Below, piece by piece: positions 17,892-26,178 of a stretch of DNA of 64,000 bases. The notes under the pieces are model-generated. The model was not told where the DNA came from. It saw nothing but the letters and a program-made list of their open reading frames with translations, and did no database searches. Position 1 is the stretch's first letter. Every line of letters starts with the position of its first letter. This stretch comes from Candidatus Finniella inopinata (lineage in GTDB: Bacteria; Pseudomonadota; Alphaproteobacteria; Paracaedibacterales; CAIULA01), in NCBI RefSeq assembly GCF_004210305.1, contig NZ_SCFB01000006.1, forward strand, positions 1 to 64,000, written 5' to 3'. Position numbers and translations under genes: made by a program.

Positions 17892-18644
17892 TTAGAATTT
17901 GTGAGCTAAACCAAATTTAACAACGTGCGCTGTGTATTTAACAGTCGTTGCACTATTGACACCATTAATTAAATTGCCAGTTGTTATTTTTCCACCAAGA
18001 TTATAACCATATTCAACGCGGGCTAACAAGTTACCAAACGCGCGTTCGTAACCAATTCCAGGAACGAAAACAAATTGATTTTTGGATGCAGTAACTTTAC
18101 CGGACCTTGAATAGTTTGTACCTGCAGCTCGGCCTGAAGCGTCATAACTGGCCTTGACTTTGTCGCGGCTAAATTCCAAACCTAATTTCGCATAGATAAG
18201 GTTTTCATTCGCAATCACAGCACCGAGACGAGGTGTAATTCCAAATACAACCCCACGTTCATATTTAGTATCAATCTTACCGGTGCCTGTTGTAACAACA
18301 CCTAGTGCTGTTGCTGTAGGCGCTAAACCATTGGATACATTTTTACTGGCGCTGTCGCCTTCAATACTGAATTCACCACCAAAGTAAAAACCGTTATTGT
18401 TGTGGCCATAGCCTGTGTAAAGACCGTACGTTAAACCGTTGGCCTTTTTTGTCTTGTTGCTCGCACCTTGTTGGAAGCGAACACCTGAGTCAGTTGTATC
18501 CACGCCTGGAATACTTGTCTTATCATTGCGCTGTGTCCACCCCAGTTGACCGCCCAGATAATAACCATTAAAAGAAGCCGGCGCTGCTTGTGCAGCTTGA
18601 ATTGCTGCTAAAGCACCCAATAAAATTAAAGATAACTTTTTCAT
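17892..18644 (-). CDS. Outer-membrane beta-barrel protein (Omp25/31-like)
   Basis: 250 residues. A classic signal peptide (1-20, AQAAQA) is followed by alternating hydrophobic/polar strands. The first is FNGYYLGGQLGW, the common opening of small alphaproteobacterial porin-like OMPs, and the last ends HVVKFGLAHKF, with the terminal Phe recognised by the BAM machine. The fold is an eight-stranded barrel by inspection. Its gene has its own terminator (17821-17853) and an AT-rich upstream region with room for a promoter. Ligand or pore function cannot be read from the sequence. Confidence 0.88.
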   Translation of the reverse strand: MKKLSLILLGALAAIQAAQAAPASFNGYYLGGQLGWTQRNDKTSIPGVDTTDSGVRFQQGASNKTKKANGLTYGLYTGYGHNNNGFYFGGEFSIEGDSASKNVSNGLAPTATALGVVTTGTGKIDTKYERGVVFGITPRLGAVIANENLIYAKLGLEFSRDKVKASYDASGRAAGTNYSRSGKVTASKNQFVFVPGIGYERAFGNLLARVEYGYNLGGKITTGNLINGVNSATTVKYTAHVVKFGLAHKF

Positions 18645-18782
18645 TATTAAAACCTTGTTTTTTGTATATTAATTTCACCAAAATATGACCAAAAGATAAT
18701 AAAACAAAACAGGAACCTGACAAACTAAGGTTTCAAATCACATAACTGTGACTTTTTGGCATCTACAAACAGAGGACGCTTG

Positions 18783-19535
18783 ATGACAAGTCAGACAATA
18801 AACCCCGAAGAGGTCTACCAGTTCGACCAGATCGCCGACCAATGGTGGGACGAGGCGGGGCCATTTAAGCCCCTGCATCAATTAAACCCGTGTCGGTTGC
18901 AGTTTATCAAAAACCATATCTCCCGGAATTTTAAGATCGATCCCTTATCCGCACAGCCTTTAAAGGGCCTTAAAATTTTAGATGTGGGTTGTGGTGGGGG
19001 CATTTTGTGCGAGCCGCTGGCGCGTTTGGGGGCGACCGTTACGGGCATTGACGCCAGCCCTAAGGCCATTGAAACGGCCAAGATTCACGCCAAACAATTC
19101 GATTTGGAAATCAATTATCAGGTGGCCAGCGTGGAAGAATTGCCCCCCCAGCCGTTCGACATTGTGTGCGCCCTTGAAATTATTGAGCATGTGGATCATC
19201 CGGGGCAATTTCTGAAAGCTTGTGCGAACTTGTTATCGCGGGATGGATTATTTTTTATTTCAACCCTTAATAAGACCGTCAAATCTTACCTGCAGGGCAT
19301 CATCGCAGCGGAGTATATTTTGCGACTGGTCCCCCGGGGGACACACGATTGGAATCGGTTTGTCGAACCGGCAACGTTGGCCCGTTGGTTGCAAGATTGC
19401 GGCCTTTGCTTCTCGGATCTGAAGGGGTTTCACTATAATCCCCTGCACTGTTTGTCTTCGACTCAGCAACCCTGGTCGTTAAGCGAATCGCTGGCCGTGA
19501 ATTACATTGGGTGCGCGGGGTTTAATTCGATTTAG
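18783..19535 (+). CDS. ubiG: Ubiquinone biosynthesis O-methyltransferase UbiG
   Basis: 250 residues from ATG with AGAGGA at 18771-18776. UbiG performs both SAM-dependent O-methylations of ubiquinone synthesis. The N-terminus (FDQIADQWWDEAGPFKPLHQLNPCR) is diagnostic. SAM motif I is ILDVGCGGGILCEPLARLGA (about 65-84), the acidic motif II is IDAS, and VCALEIIEHV and FISTLNKT follow. Full length and intact. An upstream in-frame start adds nine residues but has no binding site. Confidence 0.95.
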   Translation: MTSQTINPEEVYQFDQIADQWWDEAGPFKPLHQLNPCRLQFIKNHISRNFKIDPLSAQPLKGLKILDVGCGGGILCEPLARLGATVTGIDASPKAIETAKIHAKQFDLEINYQVASVEELPPQPFDIVCALEIIEHVDHPGQFLKACANLLSRDGLFFISTLNKTVKSYLQGIIAAEYILRLVPRGTHDWNRFVEPATLARWLQDCGLCFSDLKGFHYNPLHCLSSTQQPWSLSESLAVNYIGCAGFNSI

Positions 19536-19632
19536 AAGGGCTTTTATGAAACATAAAAATTGACTATTAAACATTTATTAATATTTTATATTTACAATAA
19601 AATTGTTATATTTATTTTTAGGAATTTTTAAT

Positions 19633-20235
19633 ATGAGATATTTTTATGTTTTTGGTTTGATGTTAAGCGTAAGCGGCGCGTGGGCCAGCAATGCGCAGTT
19701 GGACGGTGGTGCTGACCATCCGACAATAAATTCAACAGCTGGTGTCCATGCAATTGTTGGCACTGAAGCATCGGGAACTGGATATAGTCTTACTTATGTG
19801 TCGTCTTCTGAAGCACAGGCTTTGGTCACGTTTGTGGTGCCGGGGGTTTATTTCCAGAATCAGGAACCTGTGTTAGGCGATTACCTGACTAATTGGGGAG
19901 AGGGACTGCTGATCAACTGTCAAGGCACCGGCTATATACAAGTTCCTCTGACCAAAGATTGGAATGATTCCAGCACTCTTGCAGATGGAACCCGTTCTTC
20001 CACGGCAAATCCTGTTGATCCCGCCGTTAGTTTTTTTGGCAATACATTTAACTGGGTGGGCAGCTCTGCCGCGTTTTTGCCGAATACAACGTACCAATGG
20101 ACTTTGGTGAAAACCGATACTTACGAGGCAAAAGGAAATATTATTGGCGGCAGCACGCTTTTGTCAGGCAGTATTACAATTCCCAGTTCTGGCCTTTTGG
20201 CGCGAACCTATCAGTTGCAGGTTCCAAAACCCTGA
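19633..20235 (+). CDS. Short Pmp-like surface protein lacking the beta-helix
   Basis: 200 residues from the ATG at 19633, with an AGGA site 10 bp before. The signal peptide ends WAS, followed by NAQLDGG, the same mature N-terminus as the proteins at 20356-22416 and 46057-47910. From about residue 55 the sequence (TFVVPGVYF, GEGLLINC, SSAAFLPNTTY, LARTYQLQV) matches the C-terminal domain of its larger neighbour almost throughout. The entire beta-helical passenger present in the neighbour is missing, so this is a compact relative, probably an internal-deletion product that kept the two ends. It is 120 bp upstream of the full-length copy. Confidence 0.8.
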   Translation: MRYFYVFGLMLSVSGAWASNAQLDGGADHPTINSTAGVHAIVGTEASGTGYSLTYVSSSEAQALVTFVVPGVYFQNQEPVLGDYLTNWGEGLLINCQGTGYIQVPLTKDWNDSSTLADGTRSSTANPVDPAVSFFGNTFNWVGSSAAFLPNTTYQWTLVKTDTYEAKGNIIGGSTLLSGSITIPSSGLLARTYQLQVPKP

Positions 20236-20355
20236 TAACTGGATTAAAAGAAAGGGGGCGCCAGCTGGAAACGTTAAGAAGCACCCTGTTAATCATTTCT
20301 TAAGAATATGCACTTATAATAAAAACTGATTTATTTGTATTTATTGGTATTTACG

Positions 20356-22416
20356 ATGGGATTATATTTTATTTTTCTTGTCTTCTTTTTTGGCTTAGGG
20401 GGTGCGTCCGCCAGTAATGTACAGCTGGATGGAGACGCATCTCGTGTCTATCCAACAATTAATGGGACCTATGGCCATGGGGGAGGCGTCAGAGCTGCTA
20501 ACAATGGAACGCACACCTTTACCCTGTTGAATCCGGTCCAGTCAGAGACAGATATATATCCCCTTGCATCCTTTGATTCCCTTACAATTAACAGCGCTCA
20601 AACAAACGGCACGACGATACAGCCTGCAGCCGGATTCAGCCCAAATTCACTTTTTTCCAGCCTGCCAACGTCTGCCCTGACCCTTTCTAATGTGACCATA
20701 CAGAATTTTACACAACCATACATTGTGCGATTTGCAACAGGATTCGCCGGGGCCATGTATTCGGGCGAAGCCCTTCAATCTGTGACTCTAAGTGGTTTGG
20801 GATCGGTGATTTTTTCTGGAAATACAAATACCAACTGCGGTAATGGGGGGGCTATTGTTGTTGCGACACCAACTGTAACTTTGAACGCTGTTGGTACACT
20901 AACTTTTGTGGGCAATAAAAGCACAGGTCCGCTTTTTTCAGGACCGACAGTTCTTCCCGGTGTGGGAGACTTGACGTTGAACGCCAATGCGGTAGTCACT
21001 TTCACAAACAACAGTGCTATCGGTTCTGGTTCTGAAGGTGGAGCCATTTGGACTGAAAATTCGTTTACCCTGAACGGCATTGGCCCGGTAATTTTTACGG
21101 GAAATATTGCTGGTTTGGGAGGGGCCATTTATTCCAATGGAAATATTGCGCTGCAGGGATCTGGCCAGGTTACGTTTGCGAATAACAGTGCCGTGAATGC
21201 AGGTTCCAAGGGTGGAGCCATTTATTGTGGTGGAGAACTGCGACTGACTGACGTCTTGTTTTCAGTCAATAGCGCCGCATCAGGCGGTGCCGTTTATATG
21301 AACGGTCTTCAGGGTTTTACATTTACCGTTAGTTCTGGAAAAACGATTACTTTGGCCGGATCAACTGCTTCGGGCAATAACGACATAGCGTGCAACCCTG
21401 GCAGCGCGGGTGATTTTGCATGGTCCACATTCATCAATGATGGGGTTGGTGCGTTGGTTTTGAATACCAATAATAACTCGTGGTTTGGGAACACAACAGT
21501 TACTGCGGGCACCTTGACTGTGGGAGATACGGCTGGAAACGGCGCTGTGTGGGGAAGCACCCCTAACGGTGGAACCCTTACTGTCAACAAGGGCGCCACT
21601 TTAACGGTGGGGGGAACTGTTAACACTCAATCAGCATACCTTGCCGGCGGTTGGACAATTCTGTTAGGGAATGGCGCAACATGTGGTCTTCTTAATGTGG
21701 CTGGAACCCTTGATGTTTCGTCTCTTCTTCCCGCTAATTTTCAGATTCGGGGCACAATCCCAACAGCCACCAATTTTCCATCGAATGGTTACACCGTTGC
21801 CAAATATACAAATCTGACCGGCAGCTTGGATTCCATAAATGCTTCGCTCCGCACCCAGAATTTTTTCCTGGATAATCGAGCTTCGCCAAACAGTGTGATT
21901 CTAAGGTCAATGAATTATGCACTGACCTCACCGACTTCTGCCCAAGCTACACTGGTCACATTTGTGGTGCCCGGGATTTATTTCACGCATGATCAGACAA
22001 AAAACTCGAACACACCTACGTTACAAAGTAGCACTCCCAACGATTTCAGATCTTTGACCAATGCCGGAGAGGGGTTGATGATCCAGTGCGCACCTGCGTC
22101 AGGGTCGCTTTTTAATGTAATCCTAACCCAAAATTGGGTCGATTCCTTTCAGACAGACGGAAGCCGTGTCAACGTAGGCGTGGGGGATACGGATCCCAAT
22201 GTGGCGGCTTTTGGCAACAGCTTCACCTGGACTGGCAATTCTGCAGCGTTCTTGCCGGGAGTCACCTATAATTACAGCCTATACAAGACAACCCCTTACC
22301 AGTCCACCACCATAAACCCCTCTTCGCCAGCGCCACTTCTGACAGGGACCATTAGTAACTTAACACCAACCAATCTCGCCCGGACCTATCAGCTGCAAGT
22401 GTTATGGACGCATTAG
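20356..22416 (+). CDS. Pmp-like beta-helical surface protein with novel C-terminal domain
   Basis: 686 residues. The ATG at 20356 gives a signal peptide ending ASAS-NVQLDG as in its relatives; a TTG 21 bp upstream is possible. The passenger has repeated GGAI motifs (residues about 164, 228, 255, 286 and 310) interleaved with FxxN-type motifs (FTNN, FTGN, FANN), the hallmark of chlamydial polymorphic membrane proteins. A PATR-like segment (GALVLNTNNNSWFG...TAGTLTVG) lies near 365-395. No autotransporter barrel follows. Instead a domain of about 150 residues starts at TFVVPGIYF (about 534) and ends LARTYQLQV. This domain is shared with the neighbours at 19633 and 46057 and may be an anchoring or sorting module. 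The role is probably adhesion or surface display, which is inferred. Confidence 0.85.
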   Translation: MGLYFIFLVFFFGLGGASASNVQLDGDASRVYPTINGTYGHGGGVRAANNGTHTFTLLNPVQSETDIYPLASFDSLTINSAQTNGTTIQPAAGFSPNSLFSSLPTSALTLSNVTIQNFTQPYIVRFATGFAGAMYSGEALQSVTLSGLGSVIFSGNTNTNCGNGGAIVVATPTVTLNAVGTLTFVGNKSTGPLFSGPTVLPGVGDLTLNANAVVTFTNNSAIGSGSEGGAIWTENSFTLNGIGPVIFTGNIAGLGGAIYSNGNIALQGSGQVTFANNSAVNAGSKGGAIYCGGELRLTDVLFSVNSAASGGAVYMNGLQGFTFTVSSGKTITLAGSTASGNNDIACNPGSAGDFAWSTFINDGVGALVLNTNNNSWFGNTTVTAGTLTVGDTAGNGAVWGSTPNGGTLTVNKGATLTVGGTVNTQSAYLAGGWTILLGNGATCGLLNVAGTLDVSSLLPANFQIRGTIPTATNFPSNGYTVAKYTNLTGSLDSINASLRTQNFFLDNRASPNSVILRSMNYALTSPTSAQATLVTFVVPGIYFTHDQTKNSNTPTLQSSTPNDFRSLTNAGEGLMIQCAPASGSLFNVILTQNWVDSFQTDGSRVNVGVGDTDPNVAAFGNSFTWTGNSAAFLPGVTYNYSLYKTTPYQSTTINPSSPAPLLTGTISNLTPTNLARTYQLQVLWTH

Positions 22417-22446
22417 ACCTCTCTCCTAATCGGCTTTCATGGGCCC

Positions 22447-22476
22447 GTCGTTGCAGTCTTTGTCGTTGCAGTCTTT
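22447..22476. repeat. Two tandem copies of a 15-bp sequence
   Basis: GTCGTTGCAGTCTTT occurs at 22447-22461 and again at 22462-22476, directly upstream of the TonB-dependent receptor gene. It may be a slippage product or a duplicated regulator site. The 114-bp spacer holds no other clear signal. Confidence 0.7.
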
Positions 22477-22530
22477 GAAAAAACACCATATATTGTGTTG
22501 ATTATGACAAAAAACAACAACATGTAGATT

Positions 22531-24489
22531 GTGTTAAGGGACTTTTTTAAACTGACAAACGCGGATATATCCTCGCCCCTTCCTTTCAATGGGGAAATCG
22601 CTCGCTATGACGGAAAGGGCCTATTCATCGCCTTTGGCCTGCTTTATCTTTTGACAAGTCCTATTTATGGTGAAACCTTGCTGCCTGCTTTGGTTATTAA
22701 AGCCAAGAAAATTAATAACGCGTCTTTTTCAAACTCCTCCTCTTCTGCCGCCAATTTTGAAACCCAACAACAAACGACTCTGACGGACGCCTTGAAAAAC
22801 ACCCCAGGCGTTCACCTGGTTCAACAGGGCGGTGTGGGAAAAATGGCGCAACTGTTTGTAAGGGGGGCCAACCCAGAACATGTCATTATCTGGATTGACG
22901 GGGTTCAGGCCTGCGACCCCAGCAGCCCGAATGGCGCGTTCGACTTTGGCCAGCTGGAGGCAGAATCGTTGGAAAAAATCACGGTTTTAAAAGGACCCCA
23001 TACGGCATCGTACGGCAGTGGTGCCGTGGGTGGCGTTGTTCAACTGACAACCAAAAAGGGAACAGGGGAAAACCACGCGACCCTTGTTGGCGAAGCGGGA
23101 TCGCACAAAAGTTATCGTCAAAACCTGAGTTTTCAGGGAGAAAAACCATCCGTCGATTTTTATATCCAGGGCGGCCATCGTCAAATTGACACCCCATCCT
23201 CTGTCCCCCCTGCCAATCGAACCCTTAACCGGCAATACCATCCCGACCCCTATGATTCACAAAACTTTACGTCCCACTGCGGATTAAAAACCTTGCAGAA
23301 TTGGCGCCTTAGCCTTCACAATCGCCATCAACGCAGTCGGTCCCGTTATGCCAACCCGTTTGACCCGAACCCAAGCAGTCAGGACGTAACCATCTATGAT
23401 CTACACAGTTTAACGGCTGAAACCACCGACAAAAATCGCACATGGCAGCCCAAAATCCACATCGGATATTTACAAAGCCAGCGTATCTATGGCCAAGACC
23501 AGCCCCCCTTTTCACCCCGCAATTTTTTCAAGGGAAAAGCCCTTAGCTTTCAAGGCCATAACCGCCTTCACCTTAACGAAAATCACAACCTTGATGTGGG
23601 AATCGATCACCGACAGCAATCTTATCAGGCCCTAATACCAGGGATCACCCATCAGGAAGCGCAATCCCATGAATCCTCCTTTTTTGTTGGCCACAACACT
23701 ATCCCTCACGAACGCGTGCAGGTTGATTTAGGGGGCAGGGGCCATCACCATCGTCAATTCAAATCCCATGCCACCTATCGCGCCGCCGTCACGTATAACC
23801 ACTTTGAGACCAACACCGACTTGTATGTGGCTTATGGAACCGTTCTTCACAACCCCAGTTTATTTCAGATTTTTGATCCATCAAGCGGGAATCACGCCCT
23901 TCGCCCCGAAAAAGGATACGGGTGGGAGGTTGGTCTGCAGCAGGCCTTAGGCCGTTCGATTCGCATTGGAACGCTGTTTTTTCAAACACGCCTTAAAGAT
24001 CTGATCGCAGGTCAGCAACTAACGCCAACGCTTTATCGATACAACAATATCAACAGGTCACGAACCCAAGGGGTGGAATCATTCGTTGAATGGGAAATCG
24101 TCAGCGACTTAAAAGTTTCTATGAATCATGTGTACACTTCTGCCAAAGACCTTTCGACCAAGGAAACGCTTGTCAACCGCCCTTTACATAAAGTTTCAGC
24201 CAACCTTCAATGGCAAATGACGTCTGATTGCGATGGGGGGCTGGGCGTCAGCTATGATGGCAAGCAAGTCAATCGCCCCCGGTTTGGAACGACGCCGCGC
24301 GTCTATACGACTGGGCCCATTTTGCTGCGGGCGACGCTAAATTATAAACCCAATCGGCCTATTTTAGGCTATGGTCATCAAGAATTTTTTGTAAGAGTAG
24401 AGAACGTTTTGAATCGTCATTATCAACAACCTGCGGGGTACCTGCAACCGGGTGTCAGTTTTTATGCGGGCTTTAGGGCGTCTGTATGA
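22531..24489 (+). CDS. TonB-dependent outer-membrane receptor (BtuB-like)
   Basis: Up to 652 residues from a GTG; the true start is uncertain because a signal-like hydrophobic stretch (LFIAFGLLYLLTSPIYG) begins only near residue 31. The TonB-dependent plug spans about residues 85-190 with VRGANPEHVIIWIDGVQ and VLKGPHTASYGSGAVGGVVQ. The 22-strand barrel follows and ends VRVENVLNRHYQQPAGYLQPG...FYAGFRASV. These terminal motifs are closest to BtuB-type vitamin B12 receptors, but the ligand is inferred. tonB overlaps its stop by 4 bp, so receptor and energiser are cotranslated. I did not find a cobalamin riboswitch upstream. Confidence 0.88.
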   Translation: MLRDFFKLTNADISSPLPFNGEIARYDGKGLFIAFGLLYLLTSPIYGETLLPALVIKAKKINNASFSNSSSSAANFETQQQTTLTDALKNTPGVHLVQQGGVGKMAQLFVRGANPEHVIIWIDGVQACDPSSPNGAFDFGQLEAESLEKITVLKGPHTASYGSGAVGGVVQLTTKKGTGENHATLVGEAGSHKSYRQNLSFQGEKPSVDFYIQGGHRQIDTPSSVPPANRTLNRQYHPDPYDSQNFTSHCGLKTLQNWRLSLHNRHQRSRSRYANPFDPNPSSQDVTIYDLHSLTAETTDKNRTWQPKIHIGYLQSQRIYGQDQPPFSPRNFFKGKALSFQGHNRLHLNENHNLDVGIDHRQQSYQALIPGITHQEAQSHESSFFVGHNTIPHERVQVDLGGRGHHHRQFKSHATYRAAVTYNHFETNTDLYVAYGTVLHNPSLFQIFDPSSGNHALRPEKGYGWEVGLQQALGRSIRIGTLFFQTRLKDLIAGQQLTPTLYRYNNINRSRTQGVESFVEWEIVSDLKVSMNHVYTSAKDLSTKETLVNRPLHKVSANLQWQMTSDCDGGLGVSYDGKQVNRPRFGTTPRVYTTGPILLRATLNYKPNRPILGYGHQEFFVRVENVLNRHYQQPAGYLQPGVSFYAGFRASV

Positions 24490-25058
24490 AGCTAAATAAA
24501 GCCCTGCCCATATCCCTTTTACTGCATGGACTGGCCTTCGCTGGCACAGGTTGGATCGTCTCAGTCGGCGATTTTAAGGGCGAGACGGCCAATGTTTCAC
24601 GACCCGTTTGTGTTGAGGTTCAATGGATTACCCCGTCTTCTCTTTCATGCTTGCCACCTGAATCCATACCTCTGAGCCAAGAAACTGGTTGTTTGCCTCA
24701 GCCTCCTAAAAGACTCCATCCAAAGAAAATGCCCCCCCAGCCTGGCCCTTGCAGCCTTCAAGAAAACCCAGAGGATGGGATGGCGAACGTTGTTCTTGTG
24801 CCTTTTCCGAACAATCCCGTTCCAACCTACCCCGAAGAAGCCAGAAGACAAGGCCTGAAGGGCGAAATGATTGTGACGCTTACAATTAATGCCGCCGGCT
24901 TAGTGGTTAAAATTGATGTGAAACAAGGCAATGACATAGCACCTATTTTAAAAGAAGCAGTTTTTGAGGCCGTTAAGAAATGGCGTTTCACCCGCCATGA
25001 CAAATCCGGAAAACCCCTCTCGGTTACGTTGCCAATTGTGTTTAATTTAGAGGCTTAA
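24486..25058 (+). CDS. tonB: Energy-transducing protein TonB
   Basis: 190 residues. An N-terminal signal-anchor helix (residues 7-26) is followed by a Pro/Lys-containing periplasmic linker (KRLHPKKMPPQPGP near 75-90) and a C-terminal TonB domain from about 108. The domain shows PVPTYPEEARRQGLKGEMIV, then a strand with VKQGNDIAPILKEAVFEAVKKW and a final strand pair ending IVFNLEA. It starts within the receptor stop codon (ATGA). No exbB/exbD gene is adjacent. The 3' end overlaps the convergent EamA gene by 17 bp. Confidence 0.92.
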   Translation: MKLNKALPISLLLHGLAFAGTGWIVSVGDFKGETANVSRPVCVEVQWITPSSLSCLPPESIPLSQETGCLPQPPKRLHPKKMPPQPGPCSLQENPEDGMANVVLVPFPNNPVPTYPEEARRQGLKGEMIVTLTINAAGLVVKIDVKQGNDIAPILKEAVFEAVKKWRFTRHDKSGKPLSVTLPIVFNLEA

Positions 25059-25962
25059 CTTTTCTCAAGCGATGGGTAACGGCCCCCAGGTAAAAATAGG
25101 AAGCGATGATCAGCCCACCCCCCGCCAACGTTGACCATGAAAAGTGTTCACCGAAAAACAACCAGCCCGACGCGATGGCCAGGGGGAAACGGGCAAATTT
25201 AAAGGGTGCCAGGAAAGCCGCCTGGGTATAGGTATAGGCCTCGATCAGCGCCAGCTGCCCCAACAGGTATAAAACGGCGATGCCGGCCAGCCGCAGAACC
25301 GCATTCATCTCGACAGGTTGCCAATAATAAATGGCGGGTAAAAAGCTGCACAATGCCATGAAAAACAACAGATAACACAAAGTCGTTTGTGATGAATCTT
25401 TAACCGCAACTTTTTTGATAATGAGGGAGGAGGCTGTGAACGCGAAAGCCGATAACAGGGGGTACAAACTGTAAACATTAAAAATCGCTGAGGAGGGTTT
25501 AAGAATAACCAACACTCCGACAAATCCCACGCCAATGGCCCATAACAACGGGCGTGTGGGGTTTTCAGAAAAGAAATAATAGGCGCCGGCTGTTGTCATT
25601 AACGCACTGGTTAACGACAGGGCACTGCTGTCAGCCAGGGGCAACACCTGCACTGCGGCAATCCAAAAACCGTTACCGGCCGCACCCGCAAACCCCTTTA
25701 GAAATTGCCACTTTAGGTTTTGGGTAGTTAGCAGCTGTTTCAAAGTTGTCCGATGCCAGGCCACAACCAGCAAAAAACCAATACATGATTTAAAAAACAG
25801 AATCTGACTGCTGGAAAGCGTCTTTGGCAGCGAGTGCGTCAGGCCGTTGCTGATCGTTGTGAGCACCGCCACCAACACAATCAACCCAGCCCCGTAAAAG
25901 GGGGTCAGGTTTAAGTTAGATTTGTTAGAAGCAGTCATGGAAATACTTTCACTTTTTTTCAT
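25042..25962 (-). CDS. EamA/DMT-family transporter
   Basis: 306 residues from the ATG at 25962; starts at 26022 and 25938 are also possible, and the last has a GAAAG-like site. Ten hydrophobic segments form two five-helix EamA repeats, as in drug/metabolite transporters. The N-terminal repeat includes SSSQILFFKSCIGFLLVV, and the C-terminal repeat ends FGEHFSWSTLAGGGLIIASYFYLG, a common EamA ending. The substrate cannot be read; intracellular bacteria often use this family for metabolite uptake. It converges with tonB. Confidence 0.88.
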   Translation of the reverse strand: MKKSESISMTASNKSNLNLTPFYGAGLIVLVAVLTTISNGLTHSLPKTLSSSQILFFKSCIGFLLVVAWHRTTLKQLLTTQNLKWQFLKGFAGAAGNGFWIAAVQVLPLADSSALSLTSALMTTAGAYYFFSENPTRPLLWAIGVGFVGVLVILKPSSAIFNVYSLYPLLSAFAFTASSLIIKKVAVKDSSQTTLCYLLFFMALCSFLPAIYYWQPVEMNAVLRLAGIAVLYLLGQLALIEAYTYTQAAFLAPFKFARFPLAIASGWLFFGEHFSWSTLAGGGLIIASYFYLGAVTHRLRKVKPLN

Positions 25963-26178
25963 GAGAATTTGGCGAGAAAACCCCAACTCGCCCGAGAGAA
26001 CTATACACCCATTCTCAATCATTTTGTGGCTTTACATTAACTTTTAAACAAGCTGTGTTGAACAGTCTTTGGAGAAATTTTTCTTTAATGTATTGCATTT
26101 TTAACCTTATTTTAAATGCTCTAAGGGTAACTTGGTTATAGAGATTCAATTCAGGTCATTCCCTTAAGGAGCCTAAGG

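Noticed and set aside
22417..22530. Cobalamin riboswitch upstream of the BtuB-like receptor
   Set aside because: The 114-bp spacer is too short and lacks the B12-box sequence; only a 15-bp tandem repeat was found.
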